A stretch of 64,000 bases of DNA from Brevibacillus humidisoli (GTDB lineage: Bacteria > Bacillota > Bacilli > Brevibacillales > Brevibacillaceae), in contig NZ_CP087263.1 of the NCBI RefSeq assembly GCF_020923435.1, positions 2,313,970 through 2,377,969 on the forward strand, read 5' to 3'. Both the position numbers and the translations under genes were made by a program. The notes below the pieces were generated by a model. That model had not been told where the DNA came from, did no database searches, and saw only the letters and a program-made list of their open reading frames with translations. How positions within the stretch are numbered: position 1 is the stretch's first letter; each line of letters opens with the position of its first letter. Below, in pieces: positions 26,639 to 35,157 of the stretch.

Positions 26639-26667
26639 ATTATAATGGCAATGGGTGGATACGTAAA
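26639..26667 (-). promoter_or_regulatory. Promoter of the permease/TIGR03943 operon
   Basis: TTTACG-17 nt-TATAAT on the minus strand, about 155 nt upstream of the permease start. Confidence 0.6.
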
Positions 26668-26685
26668 TATCTTTACTATACGACG

Positions 26686-26714
26686 CAACCCGCAGGATGA
26701 TTCCCTGCGGGTTG
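26686..26714. terminator. Hairpin downstream of acsA
   Basis: CAACCCGCAGG and CCTGCGGGTTG, perfect 11-bp arms, 27 nt past the acsA stop. No T-tract follows on either strand, so it may stabilise mRNA ends rather than terminate alone. Confidence 0.5.
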
Positions 26715-26740
26715 GTGTGTGTCCTATCTATGCAATGTCT

Positions 26741-28456
26741 TTAATCTTCCATGGTAGACAGGTCGCCGGTGGGCAGTCCCAACTCCCATGCCTTCAATAC
26801 ACGGCGCATAATCTTGCCGGAGCGTGTCTTCGGCAGGTTGTCGCGGAATTCAATCTCGCGCGGCGCAGCGTGGGCGGCCAAGCCTTTTTTGACAAACTGC
26901 CTGATCTCCTCCATCAGTTCATCACTTGGCTCATACCCGTCACGCAGTGCGATAAACGCCTTGATGATTTGACCGCGAACCGGATCAGGCTTGCCGATTA
27001 CGCCCGCCTCGCGTACGGCAGGATGCTCTACCAGCTTGCTTTCCACTTCAAACGGTCCTACTCGCTCACCCGAGGTATTGATCACATCGTCAATCCGACC
27101 CTCGAACCAGAAATAGCCATCTTCGTCCATATAAGCCGAGTCGCCCGAGACATACCAACCGGGGAAACGGAAGTACTCGGCATACTTAGCTTCGTTCTTC
27201 CAGATCTTGCGCATCATCGAAGGCCAGCCAGTGCGTACCGCCAAGTTGCCCATGCGATTGGGCGGCAGTTCATTGCCTTCGTCGTCCAGGATCGCCGCTT
27301 TGATCCCTGGCAACGGCTTGCCCATCGATCCCGGTTTGATCGCCATGCACTTGTAGTTGGAGATTATCTGTCCACCGGTTTCTGTCATCCACCAGTTGTC
27401 GTGGATGCGCTGACCGTACACTTTCAAGCCCCAGTGTACCACTTCCGGGTTAAGCGGTTCGCCGACACTCAGGATGTGACGCAGGGAAGACAAGTCGAAC
27501 TTTTTCACGACTTCGTCTCCAGCGCCCATCAGCATGCGAAACGTCGTCGGCGCACTATACCAGACGGTCACCTTAAATTTTTCGATGGCCCCATACCAGT
27601 TTTCCGGATTAAATCGGCCGCCGATGATCACATTGGTTGCGCCGTTGAGCCATGGTGCAAAGATACCGTAAGAGGTTCCCGTCACCCAGCCAGGGTCAGA
27701 CGCACACCAATAGACATCGTCATCTTTTAGATCAAGCACCCATTTGCCGGTCTGATAGTGCTGAATCATCGCATTGTGCACATGCAGGACGCCCTTAGGC
27801 TTGCCGGTAGAGCCGGAGGTGTAGTGCAGAATCATGCCGGTCTCCCGGTCCACCCACTCAATATCCAGTTCCGAAGAAGCATTTTCCATCGCCTCGTGAA
27901 AATTCACCTGTCCTGCTTCCAACTCGCCTTCTGCGCCAACTAGGATCACATGTTTGAGGGCCGGCAGTTCTTTGACCGGCACACGCGGCAGCAATTCAGG
28001 CGTGGTCACGATCGCAACCGCTTCACTGTCTTCCAATCGGTCACGTACCGCTGCTTCCATGAAAGCTTCAAACAGCGGACCGATAATCGCCCCGATTTTT
28101 AGCGTTCCGAGAACGCTTACATAAAGTTCAGGAGAACGAGGCATGAAGACAAATACGCGATCTCCTTTCGCTATACCCAAGCTGCGCAGCACATTACCGA
28201 ATTTATTGGACAGTTCGCTTAGTTGCGCAAACGTATATTGTTCTTCCCGATTGGGACCACTGTACAAAAGCGCCACTTTGTCCTTGCGATGGGTCAGCAG
28301 ATGGCGGTCGATTGCTTCATAAGCCATGTTCACCTTGCCCGTCTCGTACCAGGTGAACTCTTTCTCCACTTCTTTCCAATCAAAGGTAGCATACGTCTTG
28401 TCGTAATCTTCCAAGTTGTATGTGCCTGGTGTCGGTGGTATCAATTGTGCCTTCAT
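26741..28456 (-). CDS. acsA: Acetyl-CoA synthetase
   Basis: A 571-residue AMP-forming ligase activating acetate to acetyl-CoA, same length as B. subtilis AcsA. Motifs: YTSGSTGKPKGVLHVH (P-loop), DDVYWCASDPGWVTG, WWMTETGGQI, YVSGDSAYMDEDGYFWFEGRIDDVI (hinge), and the acylatable lysine near the end in PKTRSGKIMRR. ATG 28456 follows AAGGAGAG; an upstream extension to 28516 overlaps the promoter. Acetylation of that lysine controls the enzyme in Bacilli; no acuABC is in the window. Confidence 0.93.
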   Translation of the reverse strand: MKAQLIPPTPGTYNLEDYDKTYATFDWKEVEKEFTWYETGKVNMAYEAIDRHLLTHRKDKVALLYSGPNREEQYTFAQLSELSNKFGNVLRSLGIAKGDRVFVFMPRSPELYVSVLGTLKIGAIIGPLFEAFMEAAVRDRLEDSEAVAIVTTPELLPRVPVKELPALKHVILVGAEGELEAGQVNFHEAMENASSELDIEWVDRETGMILHYTSGSTGKPKGVLHVHNAMIQHYQTGKWVLDLKDDDVYWCASDPGWVTGTSYGIFAPWLNGATNVIIGGRFNPENWYGAIEKFKVTVWYSAPTTFRMLMGAGDEVVKKFDLSSLRHILSVGEPLNPEVVHWGLKVYGQRIHDNWWMTETGGQIISNYKCMAIKPGSMGKPLPGIKAAILDDEGNELPPNRMGNLAVRTGWPSMMRKIWKNEAKYAEYFRFPGWYVSGDSAYMDEDGYFWFEGRIDDVINTSGERVGPFEVESKLVEHPAVREAGVIGKPDPVRGQIIKAFIALRDGYEPSDELMEEIRQFVKKGLAAHAAPREIEFRDNLPKTRSGKIMRRVLKAWELGLPTGDLSTMED

Positions 28457-28507
28457 ACGTTCACTCTCCTTCGTAAGATCCTCTATTTCTCTTTTCCTAC
28501 AGGTATC

Positions 28508-28513
28508 ATTATA
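28508..28513 (-). promoter_or_regulatory. -10 element of acsA
   Basis: Perfect TATAAT on the minus strand about 52 nt upstream of the acsA start; the -35 is not clear. The 28457-28801 gap otherwise holds only this and the divergent promoter below. Confidence 0.45.
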
Positions 28514-28756
28514 CACGATAATCTGATTCTTTGTTTGATAAAATCAGAACTTTTGCGCTGTTCAATCAACCATTCGCGCATCATTTCCCTAAAAAAGGAA
28601 GTATATATCGATGCTACGAAACTTCCATCCGATGTATGACAAAAAGAGTGGATATGGTTTTTAGCGTTGTTTTAGCGCTGTTGTCTACGCTCTTCAGTTG
28701 CAGAGAGGCTGCCTTGTTTCCATAAACTGTGCCCCCATTTTGTTCGCCACCCTCTG

Positions 28757-28762
28757 TATAAT
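28757..28762 (+). promoter_or_regulatory. -10 element of the phosphoesterase gene
   Basis: TATAAT 40 nt before ATG 28802, no convincing -35 box. Confidence 0.4.
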
Positions 28763-28801
28763 AGAGTGTATGACTATATGAATCGTAGAAAGGGTGATAG
28801 A

Positions 28802-29704
28802 ATGGCATGGATTGTCTTTCTGTCTGCTTTTCTTCTCTTACTTGCCCGTGCATACCGAAATACGTTTCACCCCAATCTGAATCGTGTTTCGATTACGATA
28901 AAACGAGCCGAACTGGCAAGCCTACCTGTTACGGAACCTTTGCGAATCCTGCATCTGTCTGATCTCCACATGGAAAATATCTCGATTTCTGCGGAGCGAA
29001 TTGTGGAAGACTGGCGCAGCGAACCGATTGATCTGATCGCCATTACCGGCGACTTTCTCGACCGTACCCGCAGTATTCCGAAGGCACTTGCTTTCGTTAA
29101 GACCCTGCAATCGCTACAACCGCAAATCGGCATCTATGCTGTGTTTGGCAATCACGACTACGTCCTCCCACCGAAACAGTTGGAACGCCTCAAGAGAGGA
29201 CTAGAGAGCCTCGGATGTCGCGTACTGCAAAATGAAACGGAAACGCATCACTGGAATGGAACGAAGCTGCAGCTGATCGGTGTTGACGACTACGCCACAC
29301 GACGAAGCGATCTCGCGAAATCGTTTGCCAATGTTGACGATGACGGCATCAAACTGGTGCTGACCCACGATCCCAACGTCGTCCTGGCGATGAAAGCCTA
29401 CGAGTACGATTATCTCTTGTCGGGTCACTTCCACGGTGGTCAGATTCACTGGCCAAAACCTTATCATCTGATAAAAATGGGCAAGCTTCCGAAGATGAAT
29501 ATGGTAAAAGGTCTGCACTATCACCATAATCGCCCCTTCTACATCAGTGAAGGGTTGGGTCAGACGGGAGTCAATGTCCGGCTTCGATCCCGTCCGGAAG
29601 TTACCCTGCACACCCTTGCCATCCAGCATAAATCGGCCGCACAGCCTGTGGGAGAAGCAGCTGTGGGTCAGTGGGAGTCGGTTCCCGCATTGGCCGCAGA
29701 CTAA
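28802..29704 (+). CDS. Membrane-anchored metallophosphoesterase
   Basis: A 300-residue calcineurin-like phosphoesterase. Residues 1-16 form one hydrophobic anchor. Metal motifs in order: LHLSDLHME (DxH), ITGDFLDRT (GDxxD), VFGNHDYVL (GNHD), LTHDPNVV and LLSGHFHGGQIHWP (GHxH). Such proteins (YkuE/LpxH-like relatives) cleave phosphodiesters at the membrane; the substrate is not known. ATG 28802 follows AAAGGGTGA; the frame to 28766 lacks a site. Confidence 0.86.
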   Translation: MAWIVFLSAFLLLLARAYRNTFHPNLNRVSITIKRAELASLPVTEPLRILHLSDLHMENISISAERIVEDWRSEPIDLIAITGDFLDRTRSIPKALAFVKTLQSLQPQIGIYAVFGNHDYVLPPKQLERLKRGLESLGCRVLQNETETHHWNGTKLQLIGVDDYATRRSDLAKSFANVDDDGIKLVLTHDPNVVLAMKAYEYDYLLSGHFHGGQIHWPKPYHLIKMGKLPKMNMVKGLHYHHNRPFYISEGLGQTGVNVRLRSRPEVTLHTLAIQHKSAAQPVGEAAVGQWESVPALAAD

Positions 29705-29786
29705 CTCGGCGGCCTACATTACTCCACACCTGCCCGCTCTGTCCCGTCTCGTATAACCAATACTGCCGTCTCACCGCCACATCCGC

Positions 29787-29845
29787 TATAATAAAGAAAA
29801 GCCAACGATAGCCAAGCCTGTGACAGCGGTAAAAGCCGCTGTCAC
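29787..29845 (+). promoter_or_regulatory. Promoter and leader hairpin before the CdaR-like regulator
   Basis: TATAAT at 29787-29792, then a perfect inverted repeat TGTGACAGCGG / CCGCTGTCACA (29819-29829, 29835-29845). The repeat lacks a T-tract, so it is more likely an operator or RNA hairpin than a terminator. Confidence 0.45.
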
Positions 29846-29883
29846 ATCAAATAGACGAAATACGAAGCAACGGAGGGAGACGG

Positions 29884-30918
29884 GTGGAGATATGGCAGAG
29901 AGAAGTGGCACGCATCCGCAGTACGACTAAGCTCACAATTGGGCTTTTTTCGTGCTGCGAAGCGGAATGGCCCGAGCAAAAACGACGGTATGAACAGGCG
30001 GACAAAGAAATCGTATGCTACCGCAGAGAAAGTGGGCAAATCTGGTATGTCGGCATTCCTCGCAAAGAGTGGCCGCCGTCTGCCCGTGCCCTGCTTTCCC
30101 TGCTGCTATCGCCGGAACAACCTGGCGCATCTTCAGACCAAACAGATGCGTATCGGGATTGGTTACGTTCCTGTTTCCAAACAGGCACGGTGGACCGTAC
30201 CACTGCCATCGAACCTCCCTGGCAGTGGTACGAAGCACGTGCCTGTTTCTTGCTGGAGCGCCAACGTGCAGAGGCTCCCGCTGACCTCTCTTACTGGCTG
30301 CAATTGTTGAATGACTTCGTTTCTTCCTCTGAGCAAAAGGTTACGTTGTTCCCCCTTGACCATCGGGACTTATTGCTGCTCGTCCCAATCTCACTCTTTC
30401 CCGAGGTGGAGAAAAACGGCCAATCGGATAGCCAGCTCTGGCTTGATTGGGCTGCCGGACTGCATGAATTGCTGTCCAGTGAGGCAGGTGAGACCGTTCG
30501 CGTACTCGTCACTGTACCGGCCGTTCGTCCCCAGCTGCTGCCTGAGACGATGCAGCGATTCTCCCGTCTGCGGCATGCGATCAACCGTTTCTTGCCGCGG
30601 ATCACAGTGGCAGCTACGTGGCAGCATTCACTGGAACAGTGGGCTGCCTCCCTTGACCCATCCCTGACGGAAGCCCTCGCTTCCTCCCTTCAATCCTTGG
30701 TGTACAGCCATCAGCTCTCAGAAGATCAGTGGGAGATGATCGAGACGTTTTGCCGTCACAACCTGAACACGAGTGAAGCAGCACGTGCTTTGTTTCTGCA
30801 CCGGAATACACTGCTGTACCGCCTCGACAAGCTGGCAGAGGTGACCAAGCTCGATTTGCGCCACTTTCCTGACGCTCTTCTACTGCTGCTTGCGGCCATG
30901 TTCCGGCAAAATGACTAA
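29884..30918 (+). CDS. CdaR/PucR-type transcriptional regulator
   Basis: A 344-residue protein. The last 60 residues are the PucR-type helix-turn-helix (FCRHNLNTSEAARALFLHRNTLLYRLDKLAEVTKLDLR). The middle (about 180-270) fits the GGDEF-like fold that precedes it in CdaR proteins. The N-terminal third is not a recognisable PucR domain. GTG 29884 follows GGAGGGAG. It lies 85 nt before an orphan sugar-transport ATPase and may control it. The effector is unknown. Confidence 0.78.
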   Translation: MEIWQREVARIRSTTKLTIGLFSCCEAEWPEQKRRYEQADKEIVCYRRESGQIWYVGIPRKEWPPSARALLSLLLSPEQPGASSDQTDAYRDWLRSCFQTGTVDRTTAIEPPWQWYEARACFLLERQRAEAPADLSYWLQLLNDFVSSSEQKVTLFPLDHRDLLLLVPISLFPEVEKNGQSDSQLWLDWAAGLHELLSSEAGETVRVLVTVPAVRPQLLPETMQRFSRLRHAINRFLPRITVAATWQHSLEQWAASLDPSLTEALASSLQSLVYSHQLSEDQWEMIETFCRHNLNTSEAARALFLHRNTLLYRLDKLAEVTKLDLRHFPDALLLLLAAMFRQND

Positions 30919-31003
30919 CCCGTTTTGTACAATTTCACCATAGAGCCTCTTTGCTGTCGTGGGCTACAATGGAAGCGCAATCAAAACAGGGGGAGGCTGG
31001 ATT

Positions 31004-32116
31004 ATGGCAAAGGTAAGTCTGAACCATGTATACAAACGATATGGAAACGTAACGGCAGTAGATGATTTCCACCTGGATATCGAGGATAAAGAGTTTATTG
31101 TCCTGGTTGGACCATCCGGCTGTGGAAAATCGACTACGCTGCGGATGATCGCAGGATTGGAAGAGATTTCGGAAGGAGACCTATACATTGGCGAACGGCG
31201 TGTGAATGACGTCGCACCTAAAGATCGGGATATCGCCATGGTTTTTCAAAGCTACGCACTCTATCCGCATATGAACGTGTATGAGAACATGGCGTTTGGT
31301 TTGAAACTGCGCAAGTTTCCCAAAGCCGAAATCGACAAGCGTATCCAGGAAGCAGCTCGTATACTGGAAATTTCCCACCTGCTGGACCGCAAACCAAAAG
31401 CACTCTCTGGCGGTCAACGGCAGCGGGTAGCGCTCGGCCGTGCGATTGTCCGCGAGCCCCAAGTGTTCCTGATGGACGAACCGCTGTCCAATCTGGATGC
31501 AAAACTGCGGGTACAGATGCGCACGGAGATTTCCAAACTGCATCAGCGTCTGGAAACAACATTTATCTACGTCACCCACGACCAGACTGAGGCGATGACG
31601 ATGGGCGACCGAATTGTGGTCATGAAAGATGGTGTGATTCAGCAGGTGGCAACGCCTACTGAGATCTACAATCATCCCGCCAACCTGTTCGTTGCCGGCT
31701 TCATCGGCTCTGCCAGCATGAACTTTCTGAAGGGGCAGATACGCGAAGAGTCGGGGGAAGCTCGTTTTGAAACATCCGGTATACAGATCCAGTTCCCAAC
31801 GGACAAAACGGAAACACTGCGGGAAAAAGGCTACATCGGAAAAGAAGTGATCTTCGGTATTCGTCCCGAGGACATCTACAGCGACAACCAGTTTATAGAA
31901 GCCAACCCATTTCAGAGTACATTTGAGGCGGAAGTCGATGTAGTAGAAAATATGGGCTCCGAGCTGTACGTCTATTTCAACAATATCAGCAATACCGAGA
32001 TGGTGGCCCGGGTCGATGCCCGCGAAGGATTGAAACCAAAAATGCGAGTGAAGCTCGGGATGGATTTGTCCAAGTGCCACATCTTTGATCCTGCTACAGA
32101 GCAAGCTGTATTTTAA
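31004..32116 (+). CDS. msmX: Multi-sugar ABC transporter ATP-binding protein
   Basis: A 370-residue ATPase of the MsmX/UgpC type. Walker [10 protein letters not shown], signature [15 protein letters not shown], Walker [17 protein letters not shown]-loop VTHDQTEAM. After residue 235 comes the TOBE/MOI regulatory domain typical for carbohydrate importers. It is not next to permease genes; in Bacillus one such MsmX ATPase energises several sugar importers, and an orphan location fits that role. ATG 31004 follows GGGGGAGG. Confidence 0.88.
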   Translation: MAKVSLNHVYKRYGNVTAVDDFHLDIEDKEFIVLVGPSGCGKSTTLRMIAGLEEISEGDLYIGERRVNDVAPKDRDIAMVFQSYALYPHMNVYENMAFGLKLRKFPKAEIDKRIQEAARILEISHLLDRKPKALSGGQRQRVALGRAIVREPQVFLMDEPLSNLDAKLRVQMRTEISKLHQRLETTFIYVTHDQTEAMTMGDRIVVMKDGVIQQVATPTEIYNHPANLFVAGFIGSASMNFLKGQIREESGEARFETSGIQIQFPTDKTETLREKGYIGKEVIFGIRPEDIYSDNQFIEANPFQSTFEAEVDVVENMGSELYVYFNNISNTEMVARVDAREGLKPKMRVKLGMDLSKCHIFDPATEQAVF

Positions 32117-32144
32117 GCCACGATCAAAACCAAAACAGTGCAAG

Positions 32145-32174
32145 CAGGCTGCCAACGATCGGCAGCCTGTTTTT
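32145..32174 (+). terminator. Terminator of the MsmX-type gene
   Basis: CAGGCTGCC and GGCAGCCTG, 9-bp arms, followed by TTTTT. Confidence 0.85.
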
Positions 32175-32412
32175 GGCTTTTCGCATGGGAAAGACAGCAT
32201 GAGACGTACAATTGACCTGTTGGTAGAGATGGCGTACAAAGGAAGACCAAACAAAAGATTGTGAAGTATCTTTGAACTTCCCCTGTTTAAGGTATTCTTA
32301 CACGGGAGTCGTCGCACTCTTGATTCACCCATCGGCATTAGCGTTTATTTCCTTCATAAACCGTCGCCAGAAGCACACGCTATAGCTATTCAGAGAGTTG
32401 GGAGTGAGTGTG

Positions 32413-33813
32413 GTGAAAACCGTTGCTGCAGTCTTATTGGCAGTCGTTTTAGTCGGTCTGGTGCTGATTCCGGTGCAGCGGAACAATGTGCAGGAGATGG
32501 AAGAACCGCACCCGTCAGTGACGTCGCTCGACTCCGAGATCCCTCGCATCAACTACATTGAGCAAACCCGCGACCTGCGCCGGACGATGGAAAAACATCC
32601 ACAGGTGATGACGATCCGTCACAATCAACGCGACCGCAGTCACTTTATCGAACACGAGATTGTCGTTCGCTTCTCACCGCCGCTGAAAGATGCGGAACTG
32701 CAGAAGCTCTTGAAGCAGGTGAACGGGCGGGTCAAACGGAAAAATGGAGACTCGATGATCATTGCCTCCCGCAAGATGACCTCGAAACAGATGATGAAAG
32801 TGCTAGCCGAGCACCCTGACTCGATCTATGCTGAGCCCAACTATATCCTGCTTCCCAATCGGGTGCCCAACGATACTCTCTATCGACGTTACCAGTGGAA
32901 CTTGCCGATCATTGGCATGGAAGAAGGTTGGGAGATCAGCCAAGGCAGCAGTCAAGTGGTGGTCGCTGTTATCGATACCGGTGTTGATCTTCGCCATCCG
33001 GAGTTTCGCGGCAAACTTGTCGACGGGTACAATGTGATCGCTGACAATAATCAGCCGCAAGATGACAACGGTCATGGCACCCATGTCGCAGGCATCATTT
33101 CTGCTCGCACCAACAACGGCAACGGCATTGCCGGAATGTCCTGGAACAGCAAGATCATGCCGGTGAAAGCGATCGGAGCAAACGGATCGGGTACTGCTTT
33201 TGATATTGCCCAAGGAATTCAGTGGGCCACTGATCACGGCGCTGATGTGATCAACCTCAGTGTTGGCAACTATACGCCTTCTGCGGCGCTCCGAGATGCC
33301 TGCCGTTACGCCTACGAACACAACGTTGTACTGGTAGCAGCGACTGGCAATGACGCTACCAGCCAACCTGGCTACCCCGCCGCGTATCCGGAAGTTCTCG
33401 GCGTTTCCGCCATTGATCACCGCACACAGTTGGCCAGGTTTTCCAACTATGGTGACTATGTAGACGTAGTGGCGCCCGGCGTGGACATCGCCAGTACGTA
33501 CATCTACAACGATTATGCTGCCCTATCCGGTACGTCAATGGCTTGTCCTCACGCAGCAGCACTGGCTGCTTTGGTACGCTCCGTTCAGCCTGCGATGAAA
33601 AGCGCTGACGTGATGAAACTGATCCGCGACAGTTCTGTTGACCTGGGATCACCGGGACGTGACAACTGGTACGGATACGGCATGATCAACAGCGGAGAAG
33701 CGCTGCGGCGCATCGGTGAACCGCAAGTGACGCGGGAGCGGAACGATACGTTCGTCGGCAATCTGATCGAAAAGCTCTTCTCCAGGCTGCGCATCGGTTT
33801 CAATCAACAATAG
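32413..33813 (+). CDS. Subtilisin-like (S8) serine protease
   Basis: A 466-residue secreted or membrane-tethered protease. Start at GTG 32413 with GGGAG upstream; residues 2-22 form a signal or anchor helix with no obvious signal-peptidase site. Residues 80-150 look like an I9 propeptide (EHEIVVRFSPPLKDAE...). Catalytic triad: Asp188 (VAVIDTGVDLRHPEF), His221 (GHGTHVAGII), Ser375 (SGTSMACPHAAALAA); oxyanion Asn313 (AATGND). The catalytic domain starts with the thermitase-like QWNLPIIGMEEGWEIS. The region 32175-32412 shows no other gene. Confidence 0.9.
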   Translation: MKTVAAVLLAVVLVGLVLIPVQRNNVQEMEEPHPSVTSLDSEIPRINYIEQTRDLRRTMEKHPQVMTIRHNQRDRSHFIEHEIVVRFSPPLKDAELQKLLKQVNGRVKRKNGDSMIIASRKMTSKQMMKVLAEHPDSIYAEPNYILLPNRVPNDTLYRRYQWNLPIIGMEEGWEISQGSSQVVVAVIDTGVDLRHPEFRGKLVDGYNVIADNNQPQDDNGHGTHVAGIISARTNNGNGIAGMSWNSKIMPVKAIGANGSGTAFDIAQGIQWATDHGADVINLSVGNYTPSAALRDACRYAYEHNVVLVAATGNDATSQPGYPAAYPEVLGVSAIDHRTQLARFSNYGDYVDVVAPGVDIASTYIYNDYAALSGTSMACPHAAALAALVRSVQPAMKSADVMKLIRDSSVDLGSPGRDNWYGYGMINSGEALRRIGEPQVTRERNDTFVGNLIEKLFSRLRIGFNQQ

Positions 33814-33825
33814 GAGGGAAGTTCA

Positions 33826-34422
33826 GTGAAAGCGCTTATCGTCTTTGCCCATCCGGGTGATGACAGCTTCAACCACGGGATCCTGAGACGTGTAACGGCG
33901 GCCTGCGAGCGGCAGGCAATGGACTGGAGGCTGCGAAATCTGTATCAGATCAACTTCCAACCAGTATACAGTAGTGAGGACATGAGGCGGATTGAGGCGA
34001 AGCAAGTCTCTCCTGATGTAGAGGAAGAACAAATTCTGGTCACCGAATCTGATCTGTTGGTGATGATCTTCCCGGTATGGTGGTGGGCTCCGCCGGCAAT
34101 CCTCAAGGGATGGATCGATCGGGTCTTTACGAACGGCTTCGCTTTTCACTACAAGGAAAAAGGTCCTGTCGGCTTGCTTCGAGGCAAACAAGCCGTTCTG
34201 TTTACGACCACGCGTGAATCCGTACAGGAGATGAAAACAGCAGGCTATGATCAGCTGATTACCCGGCAAATCGCCCAAGGGGTCCTTTCCTTTGCTGGAT
34301 TCGATCCCGTTATCCATAAAAATTTCGCTGCTGTTCCATACGTAACCGCTGCCGAACGGAGCCGCATGCTGCAGGAAGTAGACGATACGATGTCCAGCCT
34401 GCGTCTGCCACTGACCGTCTAA
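33826..34422 (+). CDS. Flavodoxin-fold NAD(P)H oxidoreductase
   Basis: A 198-residue protein of the NQO1/YwrO/KefF family. Signatures: KALIVFAHPGDDSFNHGIL (flavin phosphate loop), VSPDVEEEQ, and FPVWWWAPPAILKGWIDRVFTNGFAFHY. Such enzymes bind FMN or FAD and reduce quinones or nitro compounds with two electrons. GTG 33826 lies 12 nt after the protease gene with GGAGGG, so the two may be cotranscribed. Confidence 0.87.
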   Translation: MKALIVFAHPGDDSFNHGILRRVTAACERQAMDWRLRNLYQINFQPVYSSEDMRRIEAKQVSPDVEEEQILVTESDLLVMIFPVWWWAPPAILKGWIDRVFTNGFAFHYKEKGPVGLLRGKQAVLFTTTRESVQEMKTAGYDQLITRQIAQGVLSFAGFDPVIHKNFAAVPYVTAAERSRMLQEVDDTMSSLRLPLTV

Positions 34423-34426
34423 ACGA

Positions 34427-34453
34427 GAAAACTGACCGATCCGGTCAGTTTTC
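34427..34453. terminator. Bidirectional terminator
   Basis: GAAAACTGACC and GGTCAGTTTTC, perfect 11-bp arms between convergent genes. Confidence 0.75.
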
Positions 34454-34471
34454 GCCTGTTTGGATGATGTT

Positions 34472-34978
34472 TTATGATCCCATTGATTGCATTCGTCTTT
34501 TCGTGAGGTAATCTGTCTCATAGTACTGCAGTTCGTCACGAAGATGTTCAAATACCTTGGACGCCGACAATGTCAAGTTTTGCAATTCCGGTGTTACCTG
34601 TTTGCGAAACACAATCGCCTCTTGACCCGTATAGGCATAACGGCCGTCCTCGTCGTATACTTCTCCCCTCGGATAGTAGAAGTTGTTTACACAGTTATGG
34701 TATACCTGATACAAAATCTCTTCTGCGAAGTCCTCGTTGAAGCGGGCACGGCGCAGGCAGACACCCAGCTTCTCGTACGCATTTTCGCAGTAGACCAGCA
34801 GATGACGCAAGTCGGACAGGTAGCTGCGGTAGTAGGCCTCGTACTCTTCCGGGTCACCAGATTGGGCAACAAGACCGGATAAGGTTACCTGGTTGAGAAA
34901 ACGCTCCAACTCCATGCTTACCTTTTTCAGACGCGTATACGTATCTTCGCATAACTGCTTCACGTGCCTTCCGGACAT
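34472..34978 (-). CDS. YpuI-family (DUF3907) protein
   Basis: A 168-residue soluble protein. The pattern ALYHVYHNC...FYYPRGEVYDEDGRYAYTGQEAI and ELQYYETDYLTKRR matches what I recall of B. subtilis YpuI (ypuI), a protein of unknown function. ATG 34978 follows GAGGAGG; the frame upstream to 35020 has none. All-helical appearance. Nothing nearby indicates its role. Confidence 0.72.
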   Translation of the reverse strand: MSGRHVKQLCEDTYTRLKKVSMELERFLNQVTLSGLVAQSGDPEEYEAYYRSYLSDLRHLLVYCENAYEKLGVCLRRARFNEDFAEEILYQVYHNCVNNFYYPRGEVYDEDGRYAYTGQEAIVFRKQVTPELQNLTLSASKVFEHLRDELQYYETDYLTKRRMQSMGS

Positions 34979-35157
34979 GGGTACCTCCTCGACTGGGAAA
35001 GTAGTTTTGTTTCTTTTCATTGTAAGAAATGCTCCAGCTTGTTACAAGTGCTCTTTTCCGATCCGTTTCTGTGAACCCGTGTGATCTCATGGCAGGTGGG
35101 CGTCCTCCATCCGTACCAAATGGTGGAAAGGAGATTGTCACCATGTGATGGGACTGC

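Noticed and set aside
26645-27730. A 361-codon + strand frame
   Set aside because: Antisense to acsA, which carries all adenylate-forming motifs.
31181-32338. A 385-codon minus-strand frame
   Set aside because: Mirror of the MsmX-type ATPase gene; no ribosome site or recognisable domain.
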